Assembly: GCA_964479445.1 (NCBI GenBank)
Contig: CAYZMH010000025.1
Coordinates: forward strand, 1 to 34,019
Reading direction: 5' to 3'
Origin: CAYZMH01 sp964479445
GTDB taxonomy: Bacteria > Bacteroidota > Bacteroidia > Bacteroidales > GCA-2748055
DNA: 34,019 nt
In this document: in pieces, positions 1-9,871 of the stretch
Position numbering within the stretch: position 1 is the stretch's first letter
Layout of the letters: every line of letters begins with the position of its first letter
Notes under the pieces: generated by a model
Seen by the model: only the letters and a program-made list of their open reading frames with translations
What the model was told of the DNA's origin: nothing
Databases searched by the model: none
Made by a program: the position numbers and the translations under genes

Positions 1-2
1 GT

Positions 3-1868
3 CCGCACTACATCGGAGATCTCACCCTGAATCCGAGCTGGAGTTACGGGTACGGTGTGCTCTACCCGCTGGAGGTGCCGGGGATCATCTCCGAAGGCAG
101 CTTCCACGATTACCGGCCTGAAATGGACCGGTTACTGAACCTGGATTACCGCAGGCAGGAGGCCTACAACATGCTCCTGGCCATGGTAACGTATTTCAAC
201 CTGCCGGGATCGGAGCCATTTGGCAACATTTCAGGTATTGTACGCGATTCCCTGCTGGAAAAAGACAACTACTCCATCGAAAACTCGCCCGATGGGTACA
301 TGAATGTAAACGGCACCGTGGTTGAATTGCAGGAGACCGGTATGACCTACCAGGTGGATTCCCTGAATACAGGATTTTACATGTTCGACAGCATTCCCTC
401 GGGTACCTACAACCTCCGTTTTTCAGCCACCGATTACTATACCGACACGGTAACCGTGGAGGTAACAGAACACCAGTTTACCTATCACAATCACTGGCTG
501 AAAGCCGACAAATCGATGGCGCCCAAAGTAGTGGGGCACCTTCCCGGTGAAGGAGTCACCCTGCCGTGCAACGACCCCGTACAGGTCACATTCAATATGA
601 ATATGGACTCTGCCTCCGTGGCCGAAGCGTTCTCCATTGAGCCTGAAACCGCGGGAACCTTTCACTGGGATGAGGACTACCTGTCCGTATCCTTCCAACC
701 GGCTATTCCGTACGATATTTCCACCAGCTACACCGTCACCATAGATACCACCGCACAGCACCAATGGGGAGTTTCGTTAGATTCGGCACTGACTTTCACC
801 TTTACAAGTGGTGACAGGAACCGGTACCAGTTAACCGGGAGTTTTCCGGCCAGCACGCAGCAGGAGGTGAACCCGTACCTGCAGTTCCGGCTCTTCTTTG
901 ACGCACCGATCAACAATACATCGCTGATCGATGCCGTACACATCGTCACCGGCGATCAAACCCGCATCGGCACCAGGGGTGCCTCGATCTATACCATTGA
1001 CGGCGAAGGGCACTATTACTTTTCACCGGACGAGCCGCTCACCTGGAACGAAGACTACGAACTGGAGATCCTCGGATCGGTAAAAGATGAAGATAATATC
1101 CCGTTGGTGGACACCCTCAGGATCGCCTTCTCCACCAGGGAAAAATTGCCTCCCCTTGCGATACTGGACGAATTTGATGATCCCGCACGCTGGGAGATCG
1201 ATTTTGCCTCGAGCCAGGGCATTGACGGGAACAGTTTCCTTTATAAATGGTCAAAAAACTACCGTTCTGGTGATTTCTCCACCCTGCTCCGCTACCAGTT
1301 CCTGAACGATCAGGCCAGCTGTGTGCTGAAACCAGTGGAAAAGATAGCCCTTGAAAGTGTCAAATCCGAGGTAGGCGTATGGCTCTGGGGTGATCTCAGC
1401 GGCAATACACTCGAAGCCGTGTTTGACAACGAAGACTCCCGTGAATTATCCACCATCTCCTTTGCCGGGTGGAATTACTGCAGCGCTGAAATTCCGGAGG
1501 AAGCCGACAGCCTGGTATCCCTGAGCATATCCCATGCAGACGGAGGAGCGCTCACCGGGGACATCTATTTCGATGCACTCAGTCAGCCCGAGACCACAGG
1601 AGTCAATCCGTTTACACGGAACAATCCCTGGAAGGTGTATCCCAATCCGCTTAGCGGCAATACCCTGCATGTTGAAGGACCCTCCGCAGGGAAAACAGGC
1701 TACAGGATCATCAGCATAACCGGAGAGCTGATGCAGGAGGGTGCCCTGGAAACAGGGGAAACAGCGATCATCCTGAAGGAGAGCATAACAAACCTGCCGG
1801 GTTTTATAGTACAGGTAAAACAGGGAGCGGTCCTCCATTCAACCCTCATTACACAAGTCAAGAATTAA
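3..1868 (+). CDS. Secreted N-acetylmuramoyl-L-alanine amidase-like protein with T9SS sorting domain (5' partial)
   Basis: The reading frame is open from base 3 and has no start in the window, so this is the C-terminal part of a longer protein; the GTG at 57 is internal. The first ~60 residues contain VPGIISEGSFHDY, which resembles the end of the Amidase_3 fold, where a catalytic glutamate sits in a V-P-x-x-x-x-E-x-x-F motif (here the GAA codon at 93-95). If so, the enzyme removes stem peptides from peptidoglycan outside the cell. Next come a carboxypeptidase-regulatory-like beta domain (about 230-520), two Ig-like domains of the SbsA/Big_5 kind (about 530-1130), a jelly-roll-like region, and a C-terminal domain beginning near VYPNPLSG (about 1635), typical of type IX secretion cargo. 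The stop lies 12 bp before the SusC start, which suggests one operon. The T9SS tag is clear. The amidase call rests on a short motif and on the murQ context, because the zinc-binding part is off the window. Confidence 0.6.
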   Translation, partial: PHYIGDLTLNPSWSYGYGVLYPLEVPGIISEGSFHDYRPEMDRLLNLDYRRQEAYNMLLAMVTYFNLPGSEPFGNISGIVRDSLLEKDNYSIENSPDGYMNVNGTVVELQETGMTYQVDSLNTGFYMFDSIPSGTYNLRFSATDYYTDTVTVEVTEHQFTYHNHWLKADKSMAPKVVGHLPGEGVTLPCNDPVQVTFNMNMDSASVAEAFSIEPETAGTFHWDEDYLSVSFQPAIPYDISTSYTVTIDTTAQHQWGVSLDSALTFTFTSGDRNRYQLTGSFPASTQQEVNPYLQFRLFFDAPINNTSLIDAVHIVTGDQTRIGTRGASIYTIDGEGHYYFSPDEPLTWNEDYELEILGSVKDEDNIPLVDTLRIAFSTREKLPPLAILDEFDDPARWEIDFASSQGIDGNSFLYKWSKNYRSGDFSTLLRYQFLNDQASCVLKPVEKIALESVKSEVGVWLWGDLSGNTLEAVFDNEDSRELSTISFAGWNYCSAEIPEEADSLVSLSISHADGGALTGDIYFDALSQPETTGVNPFTRNNPWKVYPNPLSGNTLHVEGPSAGKTGYRIISITGELMQEGALETGETAIILKESITNLPGFIVQVKQGAVLHSTLITQVKN

Positions 1869-1880
1869 CAACTACACACT

Positions 1881-4800
1881 ATGAATACCTCTTTCATGAA
1901 TAAACTAACCATACTGCTCATCATCCTGTTCCTGGCTGCCGGGGTTTATGGTCAGGACCGAACCATCACCGGGAAGGTGGTAGATGACAACAATATGCCC
2001 CTGATCAGTGCAACCGTGGTGGCACTGGGTCCGGACGGCACATCAAAGAGCGGCACCTCCACCGATATCGATGGCCATTTCACCCTGGATCTACCCGCGG
2101 GAATCCAGCGGATCCTGGTTTCCTACGTGGGCTTCCAGAGCAGAGAGGTGGATATTGCAGGGAAGAATGATCTGCTGGTGCAACTCAACCCTTCCGCCAT
2201 GGAACTGGAGGATGTGGTGGTAACCGCACTGGGCATCAGAAAAGAGAAAAAAGCCCTGGGGTATGCCTTTTCGGATGTGGACGGGGAGGAACTAACCAAG
2301 AACCGGGATGTTAACTTTATCAACTCAATCAGTAACAAGATCGCGGGAGTGAATATTTCACAGACAGCCGGGGGTGCCGGGACCTCCTCCCGGATCATCA
2401 TCCGGGGAGTCAAGTCCCTCTCCACCGAGAGTCAGCCCCTGATCGTGGTCGACGGGGTCCCCATCGACAACTCCTCCGACGGAGCGAGCTGGCTGGGTGG
2501 ACTCGATTACGGGAACAGCCTGATGGGAATTTCGCCTGATGATATTGAGACCATGTCTGTCCTGAAAGGTCCCAATGCAGCCGCCCTTTACGGATCAAGA
2601 GCTGCGACGGGGGTGATCCTGATCACCACCAAAAAAGGGACGAAACGGGAAAAGATGCGCGTTACGGTAAATTCCAATTTCATGTTCGACCGGCCCTATA
2701 TTCATACCAACTACCAGAACGAATACGGGGCCGGCTTCGGGGGCGCGATACAGAAGCAGGCCCTCACCGAGGAGCAACAGAACCGCTATGGAATGGATTC
2801 AGCCTATTATTACTACTCCACAGGCAGCTGGGGACCGAAACTGGACGGGATCATGGAGGTACTGAACTGGAACGATGAATTTGTCACGCTCACCCCGCAG
2901 CCCAATAATGTAAGGGACTATTTCGAAGACGGGTATACCCTTACCAACTCCATCGCCCTGGAAAACGGGGATGAAAAGTATAACTGGCGTTTTTCAGCCG
3001 GGACCGTGCATAATAAGGGATTGAAGCCCAACAGCAATTACAACCGGAAGAATATCAACTACAACATGAACTCGAAACTGAACGATGTGGTGAGCTTCAG
3101 TTTCAAAGGGAATTACATCCGGGAAGACGCTTTTAACCGTGTGGGGCAGGGTGATTCCCGCACCGGTGCACGAACCTTTATCTGGATGCCCCGATCCATT
3201 AACATTGACCGGCTTCGTTCCGATTACATGAGCGAAAACGGCTATGAACAAAACTGGTACTTCACCAGCGACTGGCACACCAATCCCTACTGGGAAGCTT
3301 TCGAAAACTATAACAATGACAACAAAGACCAGTTTATCGGGTATGCCAAGGTGGACCTCCAGTTTACACCATGGCTGAAGGGGTTTGTCCGCTCCAGCAT
3401 GGATACATACAAATCCAAACGTTATCTGAGGGTGGCCAACAATGCGCTTCGCGCCAACGGGGAAGGATCCTTTACCGAACGGTGGGTGAATTACCGCTCC
3501 CTGAACCACGATTTCCTGCTGACCGCCGACAAAAACGTGGGTAACTGGAATATGAATATGAACCTGGGAGGTAATTATTACAACTATGAAGTTGATTACC
3601 AGTCCACAACAATTAACGGGTTAGCAGTGCCAAATTTTTTCTCCATCAATAATCCCAAATATCCCGCCGAGACCTCGGTAGGTTCTTCCCGGAGAGAGAA
3701 AATTATACAATCATTCTATGGTTCTGCCCAACTGGTTTACGACTCCTGGTTGTTCCTGGAACTGACCGGTCGGAACGACTGGTCCTCTACCCTCCCCCTG
3801 AACAACAACTCCTATTTTTATCCGTCTGTAAATACCAGCCTCGTCTTCTCCGACGCCTTTGGTCTGAACAAGGATATCCTGAGCTTCGGGAAAGTACGGT
3901 TCTCTTACGCCTTTGTCGGGAATGACACGGATCCTTACCAGCTCTCCAACGAATACATGAACCAGCAGTACGGTGAAGTGCCTGCTGTTTATCTGAGCAG
4001 CAGCGGATTTAATCCCGATCTCAAGCCCGAACGAACCGGATCCTGGGAGGTGGGGACCGACCTGCGCTTTTTCATGAACCGGATCGGACTCGATCTGACC
4101 TACTACAACGAGACCACCTTTGACCAGATCGTAACTGCTGAAATATCCAAAGCATCGGGATTCAGCAACATCGTGACAAACGGAGGGGAAATCTCCAACA
4201 AAGGGGTGGAAGCTCAGATGACCCTCTCGCCGGTGAAAACATCGGATTTTACCTGGGAGATGAATGTGAATTTTGCCAAAAACCAGAACGAAGTAGTTTA
4301 CCTGGCTGGCGGTTTGTCCCAGCTAACCATCACCAATGAGAGTCAGATCAATATCGTAGCCATCCCCGGGCGACCCTACGGGGAGATCATCGGAACAAGA
4401 ATTAAACGGTTTTACAAGAGAGACGGGGAAGGTAATGTGGTGGATGATCCCAACAATGGCCGGCCATTGATCGGCGATGACGGGTTATACATCCAGGAAG
4501 AGCGGGGAGTAATCGGCAATGTTACCCCCGACTGGACTGGGGGTGTGACCAGCATGATGCAATACAAGGGGCTGTCCCTCTCCTTCTCCATCGGCGTTTC
4601 CAAAGGAGGCGACATCTTCTCCAAGACCAACAAGTACGGACTGGATAACGGTCAGTATAAAGAAACCCTGGAAGGCCGCGAATCCTGGTACAATGCAACC
4701 AGCGATGAGCAGCAGATGGGACGGCGTGGATTGTACAATCCGGACGGCACTCCTATGCTGGATGAAAATGAAGACCAGATGTTTGACCCTGATGGCTCCG

Positions 4801-5171
4801 AATCTGTCGGGTATGTGGCAGACGGGGTCCTGACAGACGGGACAGAGAACACACGCGGCATTGATCCGCAGGTTTACTTCCACCAGCGCAAATGGGGTGG
4901 AATTGCCGAACTGGATGTGTACGATGCCAGCTATGTCAAGCTACGGGACCTGACCATCAACTATGACCTGCCGGTGGGCTGGTTTGAGAATAATTTTGTA
5001 AGCAGTGCCTCGGTATCACTGGTGGGGAAAAACCTCTGGCTGATCTACAGCGGGGTTCCCAACATTGATCCTGAATCTTCGTTTACATCCAATAACAACG
5101 GGATCGGACAGGAGTATGCCGCTATGCCGCCAACGCGGTCCGTTGGATTCAATGTACGAATTGTATTTTAA
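1881..5171 (+). CDS. SusC/RagA-family TonB-dependent outer-membrane transporter
   Basis: The 1096-aa length is normal for SusC. Residues 1-25 form a signal peptide ending in VYGQ. A CarboxypepD_reg-like domain follows (about 27-95, starting ITGKVVDD with YVGF near its end). The TonB box/plug begins at about 110 (EDVVVTALG), and the plug carries the SusC signatures IIRGVKSL and PLIVVDGVPID. The rest is a 22-stranded barrel ending in NVRIVF with a terminal aromatic residue. Family members import oligomers with a SusD partner, energised by TonB-ExbBD. The SusD gene starts 15 bp downstream. The ligand cannot be read from the sequence. From the neighbours (amidase-like, GHL10, MurQ) I infer peptidoglycan fragments such as denuded GlcNAc-MurNAc glycans. 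The ATG at 1881 is chosen because it directly precedes the signal peptide; a second ATG (MNKLT) lies five codons in. Confidence 0.93.
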   Translation: MNTSFMNKLTILLIILFLAAGVYGQDRTITGKVVDDNNMPLISATVVALGPDGTSKSGTSTDIDGHFTLDLPAGIQRILVSYVGFQSREVDIAGKNDLLVQLNPSAMELEDVVVTALGIRKEKKALGYAFSDVDGEELTKNRDVNFINSISNKIAGVNISQTAGGAGTSSRIIIRGVKSLSTESQPLIVVDGVPIDNSSDGASWLGGLDYGNSLMGISPDDIETMSVLKGPNAAALYGSRAATGVILITTKKGTKREKMRVTVNSNFMFDRPYIHTNYQNEYGAGFGGAIQKQALTEEQQNRYGMDSAYYYYSTGSWGPKLDGIMEVLNWNDEFVTLTPQPNNVRDYFEDGYTLTNSIALENGDEKYNWRFSAGTVHNKGLKPNSNYNRKNINYNMNSKLNDVVSFSFKGNYIREDAFNRVGQGDSRTGARTFIWMPRSINIDRLRSDYMSENGYEQNWYFTSDWHTNPYWEAFENYNNDNKDQFIGYAKVDLQFTPWLKGFVRSSMDTYKSKRYLRVANNALRANGEGSFTERWVNYRSLNHDFLLTADKNVGNWNMNMNLGGNYYNYEVDYQSTTINGLAVPNFFSINNPKYPAETSVGSSRREKIIQSFYGSAQLVYDSWLFLELTGRNDWSSTLPLNNNSYFYPSVNTSLVFSDAFGLNKDILSFGKVRFSYAFVGNDTDPYQLSNEYMNQQYGEVPAVYLSSSGFNPDLKPERTGSWEVGTDLRFFMNRIGLDLTYYNETTFDQIVTAEISKASGFSNIVTNGGEISNKGVEAQMTLSPVKTSDFTWEMNVNFAKNQNEVVYLAGGLSQLTITNESQINIVAIPGRPYGEIIGTRIKRFYKRDGEGNVVDDPNNGRPLIGDDGLYIQEERGVIGNVTPDWTGGVTSMMQYKGLSLSFSIGVSKGGDIFSKTNKYGLDNGQYKETLEGRESWYNATSDEQQMGRRGLYNPDGTPMLDENEDQMFDPDGSESVGYVADGVLTDGTENTRGIDPQVYFHQRKWGGIAELDVYDASYVKLRDLTINYDLPVGWFENNFVSSASVSLVGKNLWLIYSGVPNIDPESSFTSNNNGIGQEYAAMPPTRSVGFNVRIVF

Positions 5172-5186
5172 AACTGTGCAGTTATT

Positions 5187-6740
5187 ATGAAAATCAGAAA
5201 GATCATTATCGTACTGCTGGCCGGCACCCTGCTCGGTGCATGTACGAAAAACTTCGAGGATATCAATACCAATCCCAATAATCCATCCACCAGTGATGTC
5301 AATTACATCTTCAACTACGTCGTTAAAGAGGCAGCAGGAGAGTATGGCGGATCCGGGGAGGGCCGGATCTACTCCACCTATAACTACTCGTATGTTCAAC
5401 GGTGGATCATGCACACCGCAGCAGTTTGGGGCAATTCCACTATGCCGCCGTACACCCTGTTCGATCAGTACCGGATCCAGAACCTGTGGCAGTATTTCTA
5501 CTCCAACCTGCTGCTGAATTGCACCATCCTTGAGCGCATGACGGCAGAGGATCCCGATGATATCAATAAGCACCAGGTTGCCCGGATATGGAAAGTATTC
5601 TGTTTCCACCGGGTTACTGATCTGTGGGGGGATGTCCCCTACTCCGATGCATGGAGACTCCTTGATGATTACACCGGGGAGACGATCCGCCCCTCCTATG
5701 ACGAGCAGGAGTTCATCTACAACGATATGATGGAGACCCTGGAAGATGCTGTATCCAAAATTGACCAGGAAAAGGGGTTCTTTACAAATGACATGATTTT
5801 CAGCGGGGACCTGGATAAATGGAAGCGCTTTGCCCGCTCCCTTCGCCTCAGGCTTGCCGTGCGAAGTGGAAACGAAACCGTGGTCAATGAAATTGTCACC
5901 AGTGGGGAGTTGATCTCCTCCAACAGTGAGGGTGCCCTTTTCAGTTACATTGAGTCCCAGGATTGGTGGAATCCCTATTACGAACTCAATAGCGATTCCA
6001 AGAACCCCACCAGTCCGGATCTGACCGGAACCAGCACTCCCAAGATCAGCGAGCTGATGCTGCGGCAATTACAGGGAACCGACGACCCACGGCTCGAGGT
6101 GTATGCCCAGCCCATTGAGCTGGACAACACCACCTATATCGGTGTTCCCAACCTGATGAATGCCAGCAAAAAAGAGAACCAGGCCATGGGTATGGGTGTA
6201 TCATCAACCTCGTACATTGGGACCTATTTTTCAGGGAATCCCACCTGGCAGAAGCAGGTACTCTCCTATTCCGAGGTATGTTTCCTACGCGCAGAGGCGG
6301 CATTCAGGGACTGGACCTCCGAAGATGCACAAACCTGGTATGAAGAAGGGGTGCGCAGTTCCCTGGAGTATTACGGCGTAGAAACATCCGAAATTGATGA
6401 TTTCCTGGCCAATGGAGGAGCTTTCAACAATACCCTGGAACAAATTATGGTGCAAAAATGGGTATCCCTGTTTTTAAATGGCTGGGAAGCTTATGCCGAT
6501 TACAGGAGAACGGGGTTCCCCCGGCTGAAAAAATGGGAACTGGAACTTGATGGGATCAGGATCGAGGATGCCGAATGGGTGGACGTTCCGAGGAACTACC
6601 TGCCGGGCAGGCTCCCCTATCCTGACGACGAGGTTGACCTCAACAAAGAAAACTACAACAATGCCGTTGACCGGATGGGAGGCGATTCGTACTACCAACA
6701 GGTATGGTGGTCAGAACAGTTCGGAACCATAGATTATTAA
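5187..6740 (+). CDS. SusD/RagB-like nutrient-binding outer-membrane lipoprotein
   Basis: The 517-aa protein starts with a lipoprotein signal peptide whose lipobox LLGAC places the lipidated cysteine at residue 19. The mature N-terminus TKNFEDINTNPNNPS is characteristic of the SusD-like_2 branch (PF12771). Helical TPR-like segments such as ARIWKVFCFHRVTDLWGDVPY and the late SYSEVCFLRAEAAFR motif are family hallmarks. SusD proteins sit on the outer face of the outer membrane and form the lid of the SusC channel, capturing the ligand. The gene lies 15 bp after SusC and 17 bp before the GHL10 gene. The substrate is not visible; muropeptide-derived sugars are inferred from the operon. Confidence 0.93.
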   Translation: MKIRKIIIVLLAGTLLGACTKNFEDINTNPNNPSTSDVNYIFNYVVKEAAGEYGGSGEGRIYSTYNYSYVQRWIMHTAAVWGNSTMPPYTLFDQYRIQNLWQYFYSNLLLNCTILERMTAEDPDDINKHQVARIWKVFCFHRVTDLWGDVPYSDAWRLLDDYTGETIRPSYDEQEFIYNDMMETLEDAVSKIDQEKGFFTNDMIFSGDLDKWKRFARSLRLRLAVRSGNETVVNEIVTSGELISSNSEGALFSYIESQDWWNPYYELNSDSKNPTSPDLTGTSTPKISELMLRQLQGTDDPRLEVYAQPIELDNTTYIGVPNLMNASKKENQAMGMGVSSTSYIGTYFSGNPTWQKQVLSYSEVCFLRAEAAFRDWTSEDAQTWYEEGVRSSLEYYGVETSEIDDFLANGGAFNNTLEQIMVQKWVSLFLNGWEAYADYRRTGFPRLKKWELELDGIRIEDAEWVDVPRNYLPGRLPYPDDEVDLNKENYNNAVDRMGGDSYYQQVWWSEQFGTIDY

Positions 6741-6757
6741 AAGAAGCAGAGATAACG

Positions 6758-9700
6758 ATGGAAAAACGAGTGATCAGCTGCATTATAATTCTCTTCCTTG
6801 TAACCGGATTATGGGGACAGGGTGAACCCAAACGGGAAATGCGAAGCACATGGGTTGCCAGCGTGGCAAATATCGACTGGCCCAAGTACGAACACCGGAA
6901 CAATCCGGCCGCCCAGAAAGAGGAGCTCATACGTATGCTGGAAACATTCCGCCAGACCAATATGAATGCTATCTTCCTCCAGATAAGGGCTGAGTGTGAC
7001 GCCTTCTACCAGTCGGCCTATGAACCCTGGTCGCGCTACCTGACATGGGCACAGGGAACGGATCCCGGGTACGACCCGTTGCAATTTGCCATCGAGGAGG
7101 CCCATAAGCGCGGAATTGAAGTACATGCCTGGATGAATCCCTATCGCATCAATGCATCCACCAACGACGGCGGGGATTATTACGATGACGGACATGTATA
7201 CAGGGAACATCCCGAATGGGCCCTGGAGTACTCGTCGGGTAAAAAAATTCTGAATCCGGGTCTCCCGGAGGTGATGACCTACATTGGCACCGTGGTACGC
7301 GATGTGGTGTTAAATTACGAGGTGGACGGGGTCCATTTTGACGACTACTTCTATGCCTATGGAGGCACTCCTTCTTCCCTGGACGATGATGAATATGCCC
7401 TCTACGGGAACGGAATGAACCGCGATGACTGGCGCCGGGATAATGTAAACCGGATGATCGACACCGTCTACCGGGTAATCCAGGAGGAGGACCCGACCGT
7501 ACGTTTCGGGGTAAGTCCGTTTGGCATATATAAAGACGGGGTACCTGCAGGGATATCCGGATTGAACGCCTATGCCCGGATCTATTGCGACCCGCTAGCC
7601 TGGCTCAGGGCAGGGAACCTGGATTACCTGACCCCCCAGACTTACTGGCCCACGGGTGGCAGCCAGGATTTCGAAACCCTGGTTAACTGGTGGGCAGATT
7701 CGCTGAACCACTACGGGCGACACCTCTACCCCGGTCAGGGTACCTACCGTCTATCCGATTCACCGGGCGAGAAAAAATCGCTCCCCGAAGACCCCATGTT
7801 GCATGAATACAAGCAATACATGGATCTTCCCGGAGAAAGCGGGGATGACCTTGCATTATCCCATCTTGAATCCTCCAGGCTGAAAGGAACCGGTGATCCG
7901 GTGGCTGAATGGACCCTGGGGCAGATCGGTTTACAGATCGACCTTATACGTGCCAACAGGGATAAGAACGGACTGGGAAGTGTTTTTTTCAGTGCAAAAG
8001 ACCTGGACCGTGTGGAGGGATTGAAGGAGTACCTGGCCCAGAACAAGTATACCCACCCGGCATTGATTCCTGAGATGACCTGGAAAAGCGGTTCGATCCC
8101 TGCTTCACCCACCAATCTTCGTACAGAGATCATCAACAATGCATATCACCTGGCGTGGGATCACGCTGTACAACCTAATGAGCGGTTTGCTGTATACGCC
8201 TCGGATGCCGCGCTTCCCGCATCGGATATTATTGACGACCCCTTAAATCTTCAGGGAGTTACCTTCGAAACCTCCATCGCATTATCTGACCTGGTCATCA
8301 CGGAGAACTCCTATATGGTGGTCACTACCCTTTCCCCCGGGGGAAAAGAGAGTGTCCCCGGTGAAGTGTTGCAACCGGGCAGTGAGATTCCGTTCGTTGA
8401 CCTTGTCTCTCCTGCCGAATCAGATACGCTTGCTTCCTCCGCCCTGCTATCCTGGTCATCCTCTTTTTCAGATCCAGTGTATAAAATGCAGATCTCACAA
8501 AACAGCACGTTCAGCAATGTCATTTATGCATCGGATTGGATAACCAACACCGCCTTCAATATTATGGATGCACCGCTGGAGGGGGAAACCCGGTATTACT
8601 GGCGGGTACGCGCCAGGGATGGTGCAGAGGGTCCTTACTCCAGCTATCGTTCATTCGTTGTTGGTTTCCCGGAAGTACCGCTATGGGTTTCTCCCGTAAA
8701 CCTGGCACAGAATGTCTCTACCTATCCTGCTTTCCGGTGGGATGCCTCCAAACTGACTGAAAACGTGCATATCCAGATTTCTGAGAACAGTTCATTCGAT
8801 GCCCTGGTCACCACCGAATCCTTTCCGGCCGGTCAGGGTCAGGGTACTTTATCCATGGAACTGGATAAGGACACCTGGTATTATGCCAGGATTTCCGGGG
8901 AAAACGACTATGGAGAAAGCGGGTTCAGCGAGTTCGTTACCTTTAAGACCACTTCCGGGGAGATCCCCTATGTAAATCTTACAGCGCCCGGTGACGAGGT
9001 AACCGCTGCCTCTTTCGACCAGTTGCAATGGGAAACCTCGGCATCGGAGGGCACAGTACTCTACAAGCTCCAGGTGGCACTGGATGCTTCTTTTTCCAAT
9101 GTCATGTACCAGTCTGACTGGATCGAAGCAACCCACATGCTTATCGGCGATCTTCAGCTTGAAGGCGCAAGGACCTACTACTGGCGTGTCAGGGGAAAGA
9201 GTGAATTCGGGGAGAGTGACTATAGTACTTACCGGACATTCACGGCCGGGTATCCAACCCGTCCTGATATTACCGCTCCTCCTCACCTTGCCGAGGGAGT
9301 GTCAGCCAAGCCCACGGTCTCCTGGGAGACCGATGGCAATACCGATTCGGTATATGTAGAATTCTCCGAAGAGGGGAGTTATGAAACACTGGTTCATGAA
9401 GAACGTTTCCCGGTTAATCCCGCTTCAGCGCAACTGTCCATATCGCTCCGGCCCTATACCTGGTATTTCTTGCGTCTTCGTGCAGAAAATGAATATGGCG
9501 GCAGCGTATACAGTGCAAACCGCTATTTTAAAACCGGTGAGCCTTCCGGCATTAACAAAACCGATCTTTCCAAAGGAATGGAAGTATATCCAACCGTGCT
9601 GAAACAAGGCGTCCTGCAAATAACTCTTCATGGTTTCTCAGTTGGCAAAACCACCGTGCATTTTTACGATATCCATGGACGGCTGGTTCATAACGCGGAG

Positions 9701-9832
9701 ATGAACGCGGGAAATTCCCTGAAAGGATGGAATGCGGAAATTGAACGGGAAACATTCGGAAAACCCGGGATTTACATCCTGGTGGCCAGCGATCATCAGA
9801 AGAGGCGCACACAACGCATCCTGGTCCTGTAA
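6758..9832 (+). CDS. GHL10 (DUF187, DigH/YngK-like) glycoside hydrolase with Ig/FN3-like repeats and T9SS domain
   Basis: The start chosen is the ATG at 6758, because it begins a signal peptide (MEKRVISC to LWGQ, residues 1-20); the same frame runs upstream to 6704 but overlaps susD. The product is 1024 aa. Residues ~25-365 match the GHL10 TIM barrel (PF02638): MRSTWVASVANIDWP at the start, AWMNPYRIN, VDGVHFDDYFYAYG and FGVSPFGIYKDG. E. coli DigH (YddW), of this family, cleaves peptide-free (denuded) peptidoglycan glycan strands, which fits the amidase-like protein and MurQ in this locus. An FN3-like region (~450-540) is followed by a two-domain module repeated in tandem (residues 543-734 and 735-927). 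A T9SS-type C-terminal domain runs from ~940 (MEVYPT) to the end. The protein is probably exported and anchored on the cell surface. The family is confident; the exact bond cleaved is inferred. Confidence 0.88.
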   Translation: MEKRVISCIIILFLVTGLWGQGEPKREMRSTWVASVANIDWPKYEHRNNPAAQKEELIRMLETFRQTNMNAIFLQIRAECDAFYQSAYEPWSRYLTWAQGTDPGYDPLQFAIEEAHKRGIEVHAWMNPYRINASTNDGGDYYDDGHVYREHPEWALEYSSGKKILNPGLPEVMTYIGTVVRDVVLNYEVDGVHFDDYFYAYGGTPSSLDDDEYALYGNGMNRDDWRRDNVNRMIDTVYRVIQEEDPTVRFGVSPFGIYKDGVPAGISGLNAYARIYCDPLAWLRAGNLDYLTPQTYWPTGGSQDFETLVNWWADSLNHYGRHLYPGQGTYRLSDSPGEKKSLPEDPMLHEYKQYMDLPGESGDDLALSHLESSRLKGTGDPVAEWTLGQIGLQIDLIRANRDKNGLGSVFFSAKDLDRVEGLKEYLAQNKYTHPALIPEMTWKSGSIPASPTNLRTEIINNAYHLAWDHAVQPNERFAVYASDAALPASDIIDDPLNLQGVTFETSIALSDLVITENSYMVVTTLSPGGKESVPGEVLQPGSEIPFVDLVSPAESDTLASSALLSWSSSFSDPVYKMQISQNSTFSNVIYASDWITNTAFNIMDAPLEGETRYYWRVRARDGAEGPYSSYRSFVVGFPEVPLWVSPVNLAQNVSTYPAFRWDASKLTENVHIQISENSSFDALVTTESFPAGQGQGTLSMELDKDTWYYARISGENDYGESGFSEFVTFKTTSGEIPYVNLTAPGDEVTAASFDQLQWETSASEGTVLYKLQVALDASFSNVMYQSDWIEATHMLIGDLQLEGARTYYWRVRGKSEFGESDYSTYRTFTAGYPTRPDITAPPHLAEGVSAKPTVSWETDGNTDSVYVEFSEEGSYETLVHEERFPVNPASAQLSISLRPYTWYFLRLRAENEYGGSVYSANRYFKTGEPSGINKTDLSKGMEVYPTVLKQGVLQITLHGFSVGKTTVHFYDIHGRLVHNAEMNAGNSLKGWNAEIERETFGKPGIYILVASDHQKRRTQRILVL
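8384..9538 (+). repeat. Tandem duplication of a ~192-residue two-domain module inside the GHL10 protein
   Basis: Two in-frame units start with EIPFVDLVSP (8384) and EIPYVNLTAP (8960) and are 576 and 579 bp long. Each holds an A domain with KxQ(I/V)xxxxxFSNV(I/M)Y, SDWI and (T/R)YYWRVR, then a B domain starting FP or YP and containing W(D/E), xWY and AxNxYG-type motifs. The copies have diverged, so the duplication is old. Such FN3/Ig-like modules usually act as spacers or glycan-binding regions. Confidence 0.8.
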
Positions 9833-9857
9833 TTAAGAGTAATGAAATGATATATTT

Positions 9858-9865
9858 TATCTTTG
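9858..9865 (+). promoter_or_regulatory. Candidate Bacteroidota -7 element (TATCTTTG) before the kinase gene
   Basis: TATCTTTG matches TAnnTTTG exactly and ends 6 bp before the ATG at 9872. A good TTTG -33 element is not evident about 20 bp upstream, so this is a weak call. If active, it would give a nearly leaderless transcript for the kinase and murQ, allowing expression separate from the surface genes. Confidence 0.3.
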
Positions 9866-9871
9866 CGAAAG

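Noticed and set aside
5016..6068. 350-codon minus-strand open frame opposite susC/susD
   Set aside because: It lies antisense to two confident genes and shows no domain or signal; it is a compositional shadow of the sense strand.
6704..6757. Upstream extension of the GHL10 reading frame overlapping susD
   Set aside because: The signal peptide begins at the ATG at 6758. The extra 18 residues are polar, lie within the susD 3' end and would bury the signal peptide.
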